Shown one piece after another: positions 1 to 7,117 of a stretch of DNA of 10,690 nt. The notes beneath the pieces were generated by a model that made no database searches, was not told the origin of the DNA, and saw only the letters and a list, made by a program, of their open reading frames with translations. The stretch comes from Oscillospiraceae bacterium (lineage in GTDB: Bacteria > Bacillota > Clostridia > Oscillospirales > Ruminococcaceae): positions 1 through 10,690 of the forward strand of contig DXWR01000091.1 of NCBI GenBank assembly GCA_019416775.1, given 5' to 3'. Both the position numbers and the translations under genes were made by a program. How positions within the stretch are numbered: the first letter of the stretch is position 1; every line of letters begins with the position of its first letter.

Positions 1-163
1 GCTCAGCATCGCCCTGGGAGTTTTTGTCACCACCCCCTGGATGTGGGCTTTGCTGGCGGCGGAATTGATCGGAGCCACGGTGATTTTGCTGCTACCCGGC
101 AAGCAGTCGGAGCACGCCACCCTCTTTTCCAACAAACACAAACCAGAGAAAAAGGAATCCTAA
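1..163 (+). CDS. C-terminal fragment of an unidentified membrane protein (5' end outside window)
   Basis: The frame starting at base 2 is open from the window edge to the TAA at 161-163, giving the last 53 residues of a protein. It reads as two closely spaced hydrophobic stretches (about residues 1-12 and 15-33 of the fragment, the second containing TPWMWALLAAELIGATVILL) and then a short polar, lysine-rich tail ending KPEKKES, which is typical of a cytoplasmic C-terminus of a polytopic membrane protein. The stop lies only 3 bases before the era start and the era ribosome binding site lies inside this gene's end, so the two are probably co-transcribed. The family cannot be fixed from the tail. 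A MATE-type transporter end or a DgkA-like kinase (a frequent era neighbour) are possibilities, neither supported strongly. High confidence that it is coding, low confidence on identity. Confidence 0.6.
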   Translation, partial: LSIALGVFVTTPWMWALLAAELIGATVILLLPGKQSEHATLFSNKHKPEKKES

Positions 164-166
164 TTT

Positions 167-1087
167 ATGACGGAATATACCAACCAAGAAACCAGAAACG
201 CCTTTTTGGCCATTGTGGGAAAGCCCAACGTGGGCAAATCCAGCCTGCTCAACGCTCTGCTGGGGGAAAAGGTGGCCATTGTCACCTCCAAACCCCAAAC
301 CACCCGCACCCGGATTACCGGAGTGCTCACTAAGGGGCCGGACCAGTATGTCTTTTTGGACACCCCCGGCCTGCACCGCCCCAAGAATAAGCTGGGGGAC
401 CAGATGGTCAAAGCGGTGCAAACCTCGGTCCGAGACGTGGACGCGGCGGTGATGGTGGTGGAGCCCTACGGGGAACTTACCAGCAGTGAGCAAAAGCTGA
501 TTGACACCATCCGGGACATCCGGCTTCCGGCGGTGCTGGTGATCAATAAAATCGACACTCTTAAAGAAAAAACCGATCTGCTGGCCCGGATGGACACCTT
601 CGGCAAGCTGAACCTCTTCGACGCCATCTTCCCGGTGAGCGTGCAGGAGGAAAAGGGCTTGGAGCCGCTGATGCAGCAGCTTGCCGCCTACCTGGCTCCC
701 GGCCCTCACTTTTTCCCCGACGATGCCCTCACCGACCAGCCGGAACGGGTGATTATGGCGGAGTTTCTGCGGGAGCAGATTCTCTTAAACCTCCGCCAGG
801 AGATTCCCCACGGCACTGCGGTGGTCATTGAAAAGATGCGGGAGCGGGAAGACCGCCCCGGCCTATTGGACATCGACGCCACCATCTACTGCGAACGCCC
901 TTCCCACAAGGGCATGATCATCGGTAAAAGGGGCAGTATGCTCAAAACCATCGCCAGCGCAGCCCGGGCCCAGATGGAACAGTTTTTGCAGGCCAAGGTC
1001 AACCTGATCTGCTGGGTGAAGGTGAAGGAGGACTGGCGGAATAAAGACGGCTTGATCCGGAATTTCGGCCTGTCCTTCGGGGAATAA
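167..1087 (+). CDS. era: GTPase Era, 30S ribosomal subunit assembly factor
   Basis: Era binds GTP and the 3' end of 16S rRNA and acts as a checkpoint in 30S subunit maturation. At 306 residues it has the usual length. The N-terminal GTPase domain shows G1 GKPNVGKS (18-25), a threonine-rich switch I region (45-48), G3 DTPG (65-68) and G4 NKID (127-130). The G5 position reads SVQ (158-160) rather than the common SAL or SAK. The C-terminal KH domain is clear, with GMIIGKRGSMLK (249-260) as the RNA-binding GxxG-type loop region and an intact end at GLSFGE. The start is supported by AAAGGAA (151-157) nine bases before the ATG. recO begins 3 bases after the stop, so the two form one operon and are probably translationally coupled. 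The era-recO pairing is common in Firmicutes and supports both calls. Confidence 0.97.
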   Translation: MTEYTNQETRNAFLAIVGKPNVGKSSLLNALLGEKVAIVTSKPQTTRTRITGVLTKGPDQYVFLDTPGLHRPKNKLGDQMVKAVQTSVRDVDAAVMVVEPYGELTSSEQKLIDTIRDIRLPAVLVINKIDTLKEKTDLLARMDTFGKLNLFDAIFPVSVQEEKGLEPLMQQLAAYLAPGPHFFPDDALTDQPERVIMAEFLREQILLNLRQEIPHGTAVVIEKMREREDRPGLLDIDATIYCERPSHKGMIIGKRGSMLKTIASAARAQMEQFLQAKVNLICWVKVKEDWRNKDGLIRNFGLSFGE

Positions 1088-1090
1088 ACC

Positions 1091-1849
1091 ATGCTTTTTA
1101 AGCTCAACGGCCTGGTGCTTAAGCAGCGCAACATCGGGGAAAACGACCGAATCTTGGTGCTGCTCACCAAGGAACGAGGGGTGCTGGAGGTCTGCGCCCG
1201 GGGGGTGAAGCGGATGCGTTCTCCCCTGGCTGCCGGCTGTATGCCCCTTTGCTACAGCGAATTCTGCCTCTTTGAAGGAAAAAAGTACATTACCGTGGAT
1301 GCCGCCACCCCCATCCGCAATTTTTACCAGCTTCGCCTGGATCCGGAAAAACTGGCTTTGGGGGAATATTTCTGCGACCTGGCCTCGGTGCTGACTCCGG
1401 AATCGGAAAGCGCCTGGCCCATGCTGCGGCTTTTGTTAAACACCTTGGCTTTGCTGGAGGACGACCGCCGCCAGCCGGTGCTGCTGAAGGCCATCTTTGA
1501 GTTTCGCAGCGCCGCCATTGCCGGCTTTATGCCGGATCTCATTGGGTGCAGCGGCTGCGGGATTTTTGAGGGGGAGCAGATGTACTTTCTCCCCCAGGAT
1601 TCCTGCCTGCTGTGCGGAAACTGCAAAGCCGCCCACCCCCAATCTGGGCAGGGCGGGGTATTGCTGCGTCCGGCAGTGCTGAAAGCCATGCGCCAGATCC
1701 TCTACGCCGACGAAGACAAGCTGTTTTCCTTCTCCTTAAAGGGGGAGAGCTTAACGCAGCTGGACCGGCTCACCGAACGGTATCTTCTCATCCACACCGG
1801 CCTGCAAAGCCGAGCTTTATCGGTATACCGTGCCCTGCAAGCGCCGTAA
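1091..1849 (+). CDS. recO: DNA repair protein RecO
   Basis: RecO works with RecR and RecF in loading RecA onto SSB-coated single-stranded DNA during recombinational repair. The 252-residue product has the expected architecture. It starts with an OB-fold region (about 1-80) opening with the family's typical GLVLKQRNIGENDRIL pattern, and a helical C-terminal part carries a zinc-binding set of four cysteines in two CxxC pairs (C153/C156 and C175/C178). The ATG follows the era stop by 3 bases, with a GGGGAA stretch (1079-1084) in the era end serving as ribosome binding site. The C-terminus (SRALSVYRALQAP) looks complete. A hairpin with a short T-run follows the stop and may reduce transcription into mutS2. 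No unusual features were seen. Confidence 0.94.
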   Translation: MLFKLNGLVLKQRNIGENDRILVLLTKERGVLEVCARGVKRMRSPLAAGCMPLCYSEFCLFEGKKYITVDAATPIRNFYQLRLDPEKLALGEYFCDLASVLTPESESAWPMLRLLLNTLALLEDDRRQPVLLKAIFEFRSAAIAGFMPDLIGCSGCGIFEGEQMYFLPQDSCLLCGNCKAAHPQSGQGGVLLRPAVLKAMRQILYADEDKLFSFSLKGESLTQLDRLTERYLLIHTGLQSRALSVYRALQAP

Positions 1850-1857
1850 TTTGATGT

Positions 1858-1882
1858 TACCTCCGTCCAACGGGGGTATTTT
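1858..1882 (+). terminator. Weak intrinsic terminator or attenuator between recO and mutS2
   Basis: An 8-bp stem is formed by TACCTCCG (1858-1865) and CGGGGGTA (1871-1878), with one T-G wobble and a five-base loop. It is followed immediately by TTTT (1879-1882) and then ACTG. The stem is GC-rich but the T-run is short, so partial termination is more likely than a full stop. No obvious promoter is visible between it and mutS2, so some read-through would be needed. Confidence 0.4.
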
Positions 1883-1913
1883 ACTGCAAGAAACATTTTG
1901 AAAGGAACTCATT

Positions 1914-4313
1914 ATGCCAATCCAACCACGTTATTGCAAAACACTGGAGCTGGATAAGATCCTGTCCCGCTTGGCGGACTGCACCTGCTGTGACGCCGCC
2001 CGGGAAAAGGCCCTCTCGATTCAGCCTTATACCAACCCTAATCTGGTGGAACAGTCGCTGGACAAAACCGCCGACGCCTTCACCCTTTCCGCTCAGTTCG
2101 GCACCCCCCATTTTTCCAATCTCTCCGACCCGGCGGCGGCCTTGACCATCGCCCAAAAGGGAGGCAGCTTGAGTTTGGTGGAGTTTCTGCGGATTCGACA
2201 GCTTCTCCGTCAGGTCCGGGGATTGACCCAGTGGTATGCCCAGTGCGCAGGAGTGGAAAATTCTCTGCAAGAGCTGTTTGCTGAACTGGCTCCCAATCAG
2301 GCTTTGGAAAAGGCCATCGACCAGGTAGTGGTCAGCGAAGAGATGGTCAACGACTACGCTAGCTCCACTTTGGCGGACCTGCGCCGGAAAATTGCTTCCG
2401 CTCAAGCCAAAGCCAAGCAGGAGATGGATAAAATCATCCGCTCCTCCAAGTACCAGAAAGCCCTCCAGGAAAACCTGATTACCCAGCGGGACGGCCGGTT
2501 TGTGGTGCCGGTGAAGGCGGAGCACAAATCTGAAATTCCCGGCTTGGTGCACGATTCCTCCGCCAGCGGCGCCACCCTCTTTGTGGAACCCATGGGAGTG
2601 GTGGAAGCCAATAACCAGATCCGTGTTCTCCAAACTCAGGAAAAGGCGGAGATCCAGCGGATTTTGTATGAACTCAGCCAAACGGTGGCGGAACACGCCC
2701 GCAACCTGATGGACAACTTTGAGGTGGTCATTGCGCTAAACCTCTGTTTTGCCAAGGCAGAGCTGGCCGCTCAGATGAACGCCCAGAAACCCCGTCTCAC
2801 CGATACCGGGGAGATTGTGTTGAATAAAGCCCGCCACCCCTTGTTGGATCCCAAAACCGCCGTGCCTATCTCCCTAACATTGGGAGGAGACTGCCGGACT
2901 TTGGTAATTACCGGCCCCAACACCGGCGGCAAAACCGTGACCTTAAAAACCATCGGCCTGCTTTGCCTCATGACTATGTGCGGGCTGCTGATTCCGGTGG
3001 GGGCGGGGAGCACCATGTCGGTGTTCGACCAGGTGCTGGCGGACATCGGGGATGAACAGAGCATCGAGCAGAGCCTGTCCACCTTTTCCGCCCATATGAC
3101 CAATCTGGTGCATATCCTAAAAACCGCCGACGACCATTCCCTGATCCTCACCGACGAATTGGGCAGCGGCACCGATCCGGTGGAAGGGGCGGCTCTGGCC
3201 ATTTCGGTGCTGGAAGCGCTGCGCCAGCGGGGCGCTGTCACCGCCGCCACCACCCACTATCCGGAGCTGAAGGTCTACGCCATTGAGACAGAAGGGGTGG
3301 AAAACGCCTGCTGCGAATTTGATGTGGACACCTTAAAGCCCACCTACCGCCTGCTCATCGGCGTGCCGGGGCGGAGCAACGCCTTTGCCATTTCCCGGCG
3401 GTTGGGATTGGACGAAGGGGTGCTGCAAAAGGCGGAAAGCCTGGTGGATCAGGAAAACAAACAACTGGAAACCACCATTTCCCGGCTGGAAACCCAGCGC
3501 CAGGAGTACGAAAAACAATTTCAGGAATACCAGTCCCTCACCGATCAGCTCAAGCAGAAAAACTCCTGGCTGGAAGAGCAGCGCCAAGAGCTGGAAGAGG
3601 AGAAAAAAGAAATTCTGGACAAAGCCCAGAAACAGGCAGCCCAGTTGGTCAATCAGGTAAAAGCTCAGTCCGACCGGCTGCTCAATGAGCTGGACGCCTT
3701 GAAAAAGGAAAAGGACGCCCAAGAGTTTGCCAAGAAAACCGCCGATGCCAAAGCACAGCTGCGCCGGGAACTGCAACAACTGGACAAAACCGCCAACCCG
3801 GTACAGCAGCGCAGCAACAAGGAATATAAACTTCCCCGGCCCATTCGGAAAGGGGATACGGTGTTGATCTTCGACATCGACAAAAAGGGCACTGCCTTGG
3901 AGGATTCCAAAGGGAAAACCTCTATTTTGGTGCAGGCCGGGCTGCTGAAAAGCCGGGTGAAGATTTCCAACCTCCGCCTGCTGGAAGAAAAGAATCCTTA
4001 CGCGCCCAAAAAGCCACAGTATCGAGCGGGAGGACGAATGATGTCCGCCCAAAGCCAAAGCCAGCGCCGGGCCAGCATGGAACTGGATCTTCGGGGCGAG
4101 ACGGTGGAGGAAGCCTTGATGGAACTGGATCAGTTTCTCGATAACTGCGTCATGGCCAATCAGGGCCAGGTCACCATCATTCACGGCAAGGGCACCGGCG
4201 CGCTGCGTAAAGCGGTGCAGCAGCACTTAAAGCACCATCCCAGTGTGAAAAGCTATCGCCTGGGTGTCTTTGGGGAAGGGGAAAGCGGCGTCACCATTGT
4301 GGAACTGAAGTAA
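1914..4313 (+). CDS. mutS2: Endonuclease/ATPase MutS2 with C-terminal Smr domain
   Basis: MutS2 is a MutS-family ATPase without the mismatch-recognition domain. It has been linked to suppression of recombination and, in Bacillus subtilis, to rescue of collided ribosomes. The 799-residue product is full length. It has an N-terminal core and lever region (about 1-320), Walker A GPNTGGKT (334-341), Walker B LILTDELGSGTDP (410-422), and a downstream TTHYPELK switch region. A long charged coiled coil rich in E, K and Q (about 510-630) follows, then a KOW-like beta segment (about 645-690). The C-terminal Smr domain (about 722-799) has LDLRG (724-728) and HGKGTG (757-762), both characteristic nuclease-domain motifs. 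AAAGGAA (1901-1907) lies six bases before the ATG. ylmC-like follows after 56 bases. No missing key residue was noted. Confidence 0.97.
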   Translation: MPIQPRYCKTLELDKILSRLADCTCCDAAREKALSIQPYTNPNLVEQSLDKTADAFTLSAQFGTPHFSNLSDPAAALTIAQKGGSLSLVEFLRIRQLLRQVRGLTQWYAQCAGVENSLQELFAELAPNQALEKAIDQVVVSEEMVNDYASSTLADLRRKIASAQAKAKQEMDKIIRSSKYQKALQENLITQRDGRFVVPVKAEHKSEIPGLVHDSSASGATLFVEPMGVVEANNQIRVLQTQEKAEIQRILYELSQTVAEHARNLMDNFEVVIALNLCFAKAELAAQMNAQKPRLTDTGEIVLNKARHPLLDPKTAVPISLTLGGDCRTLVITGPNTGGKTVTLKTIGLLCLMTMCGLLIPVGAGSTMSVFDQVLADIGDEQSIEQSLSTFSAHMTNLVHILKTADDHSLILTDELGSGTDPVEGAALAISVLEALRQRGAVTAATTHYPELKVYAIETEGVENACCEFDVDTLKPTYRLLIGVPGRSNAFAISRRLGLDEGVLQKAESLVDQENKQLETTISRLETQRQEYEKQFQEYQSLTDQLKQKNSWLEEQRQELEEEKKEILDKAQKQAAQLVNQVKAQSDRLLNELDALKKEKDAQEFAKKTADAKAQLRRELQQLDKTANPVQQRSNKEYKLPRPIRKGDTVLIFDIDKKGTALEDSKGKTSILVQAGLLKSRVKISNLRLLEEKNPYAPKKPQYRAGGRMMSAQSQSQRRASMELDLRGETVEEALMELDQFLDNCVMANQGQVTIIHGKGTGALRKAVQQHLKHHPSVKSYRLGVFGEGESGVTIVELK

Positions 4314-4369
4314 AGTTCTGTTCCCGATTTTCTGCGCATATCTTTGGGCAGAGAAGGGGGCGTGTCGGC

Positions 4370-4672
4370 ATGGAATTGACCTTTTCCCAGCTGAAAAAGC
4401 GGGAGCTGATTTGTATGGATACCGGGGACCGGTTGGGTATGGTGGACGATCTGCTGTTGGAGGACAACTGTGTCAAAGCCCTGCTCACCTATGGAACCCG
4501 ACCCAGGCTGTTGTTTTTCCGTTCCGGTAAACCCAAGCAGATACCCTGGGAGCGGATTCGGCTGCTGGGCAAGGACTTTGTGGTGGTGGATTCCATGGAG
4601 GACCTTCCCTTTGAGCCCAGCCGCAGCCGAAAAAAGAAGTTTTCGTCCTTGGTCGAACAGCTTTTTCAGTAA
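4370..4672 (+). CDS. YlmC/YmxH-family PRC-barrel protein
   Basis: This 100-residue protein has the profile of the YlmC/YmxH group of small PRC-barrel proteins, which are annotated as sporulation-associated in Firmicutes. A beta-rich barrel (about 1-78) starts with SQLKKRELICMDTGDRLG, where the 'strip of D-G-x-x-LG' turn is typical. It continues with a region pairing a short beta hairpin with IPWERIRLLGKDFVVVD (58-74), matching the family's 'IPW..I..IG.D.I.VD' pattern. The last 20 residues are basic (RSRKKK) and polar. No signal peptide or membrane segment is seen, so it is cytoplasmic. AAGGGGG (4354-4360) sits nine bases before the ATG. It probably shares the mutS2 transcript, since no terminator separates them. 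The molecular role of this family is not established. The family call is from pattern recognition and is fairly sure. Confidence 0.8.
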   Translation: MELTFSQLKKRELICMDTGDRLGMVDDLLLEDNCVKALLTYGTRPRLLFFRSGKPKQIPWERIRLLGKDFVVVDSMEDLPFEPSRSRKKKFSSLVEQLFQ

Positions 4673-4687
4673 TTTCTGGGAAACCGG

Positions 4688-4716
4688 TTGACAAAATCCA
4701 AAAAAACACCCATAAT
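4688..4716 (+). promoter_or_regulatory. Strong sigma-A type promoter for the 4774 gene
   Basis: A perfect -35 hexamer TTGACA (4688-4693) is followed, after exactly 17 bases, by the -10 hexamer CATAAT (4711-4716), one base off TATAAT. The spacer is A-rich. Transcription should begin near 4723, leaving a leader of about 50 bases before the ATG at 4774. It starts just after the ylmC-like stop codon and so opens a new transcription unit. No extended -10 and no clear operator palindrome were seen. Confidence 0.85.
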
Positions 4717-4759
4717 GACAGAGTAGAAATGACAGCAAGAACAGAACGGTCGTGAAAAG

Positions 4760-4766
4760 AGGAGGG
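4760..4766 (+). promoter_or_regulatory. Ribosome binding site fixing the start of the 4774 gene
   Basis: AGGAGGG lies seven bases before ATG 4774, an ideal Shine-Dalgarno sequence. It supports that frame over the overlapping GTG-initiated frame that begins at 4752, upstream of it. Confidence 0.85.
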
Positions 4767-4773
4767 AAGTCTC

Positions 4774-5880
4774 ATGGCGAGAAAAAAACCGGCAGGATAC
4801 CGTGTGCTGAAGTATTTTGCCATTTTGCTGCTGGTTTTAACCATCCTGTCGGCGGCTCTCTGCGCTTTGCTGCGCGTTACCCAGTATCTAGCGGCAGAAC
4901 AAGGTACCCTTCCCACGTTGTTGGGACGGCAGTATGTGATTGAAGACTGTGACAATCTCACCTGGCTGTATAAACCCAACACCTTGGTGGTGGCTGCTCC
5001 GATGGAGGGAAGCTCAGCCGGACTCGGTCAGGGCAGTGTGGTGCTTTATGCTGCATGGGATGACAATCAGGTGTTTGAAGGCTACAGCCTTTCTGCTATC
5101 ACCGGCTTTACCACTGTGGATGATACGCTGTATTGGACTGTCCGCAACGGCCGCAACCAGCCGGATCTGGAGATTCTGCCCGAAAACGTGGTAGGGGAAG
5201 TGGTATTCTCCAGCGACTGGTTGGGGAAGGCCCTGAATTTCTGGAACAGCAATTTGGGATTGGTCTGCTGTCTGCTGGCCCCCTTAGGGGTATTGGTGGT
5301 GCTGTGGATGGTGCTGATGATCTGGAAAAGCCATAGTTCTACCTTGTCCCGCCGTCCACTTCCTGGTTATTTTCAGGAAGAGGAAGGAGAGCCGGTGCTG
5401 ATGAGCACCGATCCCTTTTACGAAGATTCTATTCCTGAGCCAATGCCGGTGGAAAATCACCCGGCTCCCGAGACTGCATCGCCGTTCCACTATGAGACAG
5501 TGCCGGCAGATCAGCAGCCCACCATGGTGATTCCGGACCTGGCTCCTGCCAGCCCACAGCCCCGCATTGTGCGGGATCCTCTCTCGGATACCCAGGAGTT
5601 TGACGTGAAGGAGCTGAAGGAAAAGCTGCTCACCGATAAGCTGCTGCGGGATGTGGACCAAGAGGATTACGTAAAGATCCCCGATTCCTCGCAAAGTGAC
5701 GAAACTGCGCTGATGAGTTTTCACAAGGATTCGGTGGACTTTGATTTCCGCCATCTGGATTTTTCTAAATTGGAGGTTTACCCCAATGAAATCGGCCAGG
5801 GTTTTACCGTCCTGACCCCGGACTACCAGGCGGTGGTGCGCTTAGACATCACCAAGCGCAATTCCGAGAAAGAAGAGTAA
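4774..5880 (+). CDS. Two-pass membrane protein with a signal-peptidase-I-like (S26B) domain lacking catalytic residues, and a long acidic cytoplasmic tail
   Basis: The 368-residue product has a basic N-terminus, a membrane helix (about 14-34), an extracytoplasmic beta-rich region (35-156), a second helix (about 160-184), and a cytoplasmic tail (186-368) that is acidic and proline-rich. The layout of residues 1-185 matches SipW/archaeal-type signal peptidases: LLGRQYV, then YKPNTLVV (66-73) where family members have a 'GDLVVV'-like strand, then GLGQGSVVLY (83-92) where they have 'vGDvvtf', then LPENVVGEVVF (135-145) where they have 'v..enviGkvvf', then the second helix. By my hand alignment the nucleophile serine falls at N61, the general base at Y104 and the supporting aspartate at N125, so peptidase activity is unlikely. 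The tail ends in a possibly folded segment (about 320-360). It starts the unit behind the 4688 promoter. The homology is inferred and the function unknown. It could instead be an unrelated anchor protein. Confidence 0.6.
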   Translation: MARKKPAGYRVLKYFAILLLVLTILSAALCALLRVTQYLAAEQGTLPTLLGRQYVIEDCDNLTWLYKPNTLVVAAPMEGSSAGLGQGSVVLYAAWDDNQVFEGYSLSAITGFTTVDDTLYWTVRNGRNQPDLEILPENVVGEVVFSSDWLGKALNFWNSNLGLVCCLLAPLGVLVVLWMVLMIWKSHSSTLSRRPLPGYFQEEEGEPVLMSTDPFYEDSIPEPMPVENHPAPETASPFHYETVPADQQPTMVIPDLAPASPQPRIVRDPLSDTQEFDVKELKEKLLTDKLLRDVDQEDYVKIPDSSQSDETALMSFHKDSVDFDFRHLDFSKLEVYPNEIGQGFTVLTPDYQAVVRLDITKRNSEKEE

Positions 5881-5886
5881 TGACCC

Positions 5887-5918
5887 AGTGGAGTGAGAAA
5901 ACGCTCCACTTTCTTCTT
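5887..5918 (+). terminator. Hairpin with T-rich tail between the 4774 gene and the lipoprotein gene
   Basis: AGTGGAG (5887-5893) pairs perfectly with CTCCACT (5904-5910) around a ten-base loop, followed by the pyrimidine run TTCTTCTT (5911-5918). The stem is only 7 bp and the tail is interrupted by C, so it is probably a partial terminator that lets some transcripts continue into the lipoprotein gene. No promoter was found between it and the next start. Confidence 0.5.
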
Positions 5919-5940
5919 GTCATAGCTGAAAGGAGTTTTT

Positions 5941-7083
5941 ATGAGAAAGCCCAAAGTCCTGTCTTTGCTGTTGGCTGCGGTGCTGCTGCTTGGTTGTACC
6001 GGCTGCACTCCGGTGCTCAACAGTGCTGCCACCCTTTCCCAAACCCAGTCTCAGCCAGAGGAGTCTGTTCCGGAAGAAGCCCAACCTCAAAGTGACGTGC
6101 TGCTGTACCAGGATGATTTACGGGGCGTGTGGATTAGTTACATCGAGTTGGAATCCATGATGCAGGACCACAACCAGCAGGACTTTTCTTACTATACCAG
6201 GGTGGTGCTGAATAACGCCAAAGCCCAGGGCATTAACACGGTGTTTGTTCAGGTGCGTTCCCATGGGGATGCCATCTATCCTTCCGCGTATTATCCTTGG
6301 AGCAAATACGTCACCGGTACCGCTGGGCAGGCGGCGGATTACGATCCCTTGGAAATTTTCATTCAGCAGGCTCATGAGCTGGGCCTCTCCTTCCATGCTT
6401 GGGTCAATCCTTACCGGTTGATGAGCCAAAACGACTTTGCCACGGTGGATGCTTCTTATCTTACCAAACAGTGGCTTGGCAACACCCAATATATGCGTTA
6501 CAATGATACTGACGGCTACTATTACCTGGATCCCAACAACGAGGAAGCGCTGGATTTAATCTGCAACGGCATTGCCGAGTTGGTGCAAAATTACAACGTA
6601 GATGGCATCCACTTTGACGATTATTTTTACAGTATCCCACCGGAGCAATACGGTTACGATGCCGCCACCGCCCACGCTGCCACCGACCGGCTGGTGCAGC
6701 GAGTGTATCAAACGGTGAAGTCCATCAACCCGGCGGTGCAATTTGGGGTGAGCCCTGGAGGAAATTACTACGACGCCCCTGCCTCCGATACAACGCAGTA
6801 CACCAATATTGTGACCTGGTGCACTCAACCCGGCTATCTGGACTATATCGCTCCCCAAATTTACTGGGAGTTTGACCATGAGCAGGCACCTTTTTTGGAT
6901 GTGTTTAATAAGTGGGTTAGCCTGACTTCCGGCACAAACGTGAAATTATATGTGGGTCTGGCCACCTACAAATTTGCCACCACCGAAACCTTGCTGATTC
7001 AGGAAAACCTCTGTGTCAACCATCCAAATTGTGGCGGCTTTATCCACTTCCGGTATGAGAACCTCTGCGGTAAGATTCGATAG
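5941..7083 (+). CDS. Lipoprotein with a glycosyl-hydrolase-like GHL10 (DUF187/YngK-type) domain
   Basis: The 380-residue product begins with a lipoprotein signal: a basic start, a leucine/alanine core, and lipobox LLGC with C19 as the probable lipidated cysteine (C22 in the following TGC is a less likely alternative). A Ser/Gln/Glu/Pro-rich linker (about 28-55) follows. The rest (about 57-380) is a TIM-barrel-like GHL10 domain with LRGVWISY (60-67), NTVFVQVRSHGDA (99-111), FHAWVNPYR (151-159), DGIHFDDYFY (221-230), FGVSPGG (268-274) and YIAPQIYWEF (302-311), all characteristic. The acidic residues D226 and D227 and nearby E310 are candidate catalytic side chains. It should sit on the outer face of the membrane and act on a glycan, possibly from the cell wall, but the substrate is not known from sequence. 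AAAGGAG (5929-5935) precedes the ATG by five bases. It has no extra C-terminal domain, unlike longer YngK relatives. Confidence 0.88.
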   Translation: MRKPKVLSLLLAAVLLLGCTGCTPVLNSAATLSQTQSQPEESVPEEAQPQSDVLLYQDDLRGVWISYIELESMMQDHNQQDFSYYTRVVLNNAKAQGINTVFVQVRSHGDAIYPSAYYPWSKYVTGTAGQAADYDPLEIFIQQAHELGLSFHAWVNPYRLMSQNDFATVDASYLTKQWLGNTQYMRYNDTDGYYYLDPNNEEALDLICNGIAELVQNYNVDGIHFDDYFYSIPPEQYGYDAATAHAATDRLVQRVYQTVKSINPAVQFGVSPGGNYYDAPASDTTQYTNIVTWCTQPGYLDYIAPQIYWEFDHEQAPFLDVFNKWVSLTSGTNVKLYVGLATYKFATTETLLIQENLCVNHPNCGGFIHFRYENLCGKIR

Positions 7084-7117
7084 GACTGAAATGAGAATGT
7101 AAAAAAGGAAGGATTGT

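Noticed and set aside
92..709. 205-residue open frame on the minus strand opposite era
   Set aside because: It lies antisense to a clearly coding era. It has low-complexity His/Gly/Val content typical of a shadow frame in GC-rich sequence and no family motif.
1881..2696. 271-residue open frame on the minus strand over the mutS2 5' part
   Set aside because: It is a shadow of the MutS2 frame, without a plausible ribosome binding site or motif.
3333..4226. 297-residue open frame on the minus strand opposite mutS2
   Set aside because: Its phenylalanine and leucine runs are the antisense of the Lys/Glu-rich coiled coil of MutS2. No start signal or recognisable domain was seen.
4752..4943. GTG-initiated small frame overlapping the start of the 4774 gene
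   Set aside because: The AGGAGGG site lies inside it and serves ATG 4774 instead. The product has no recognisable feature.
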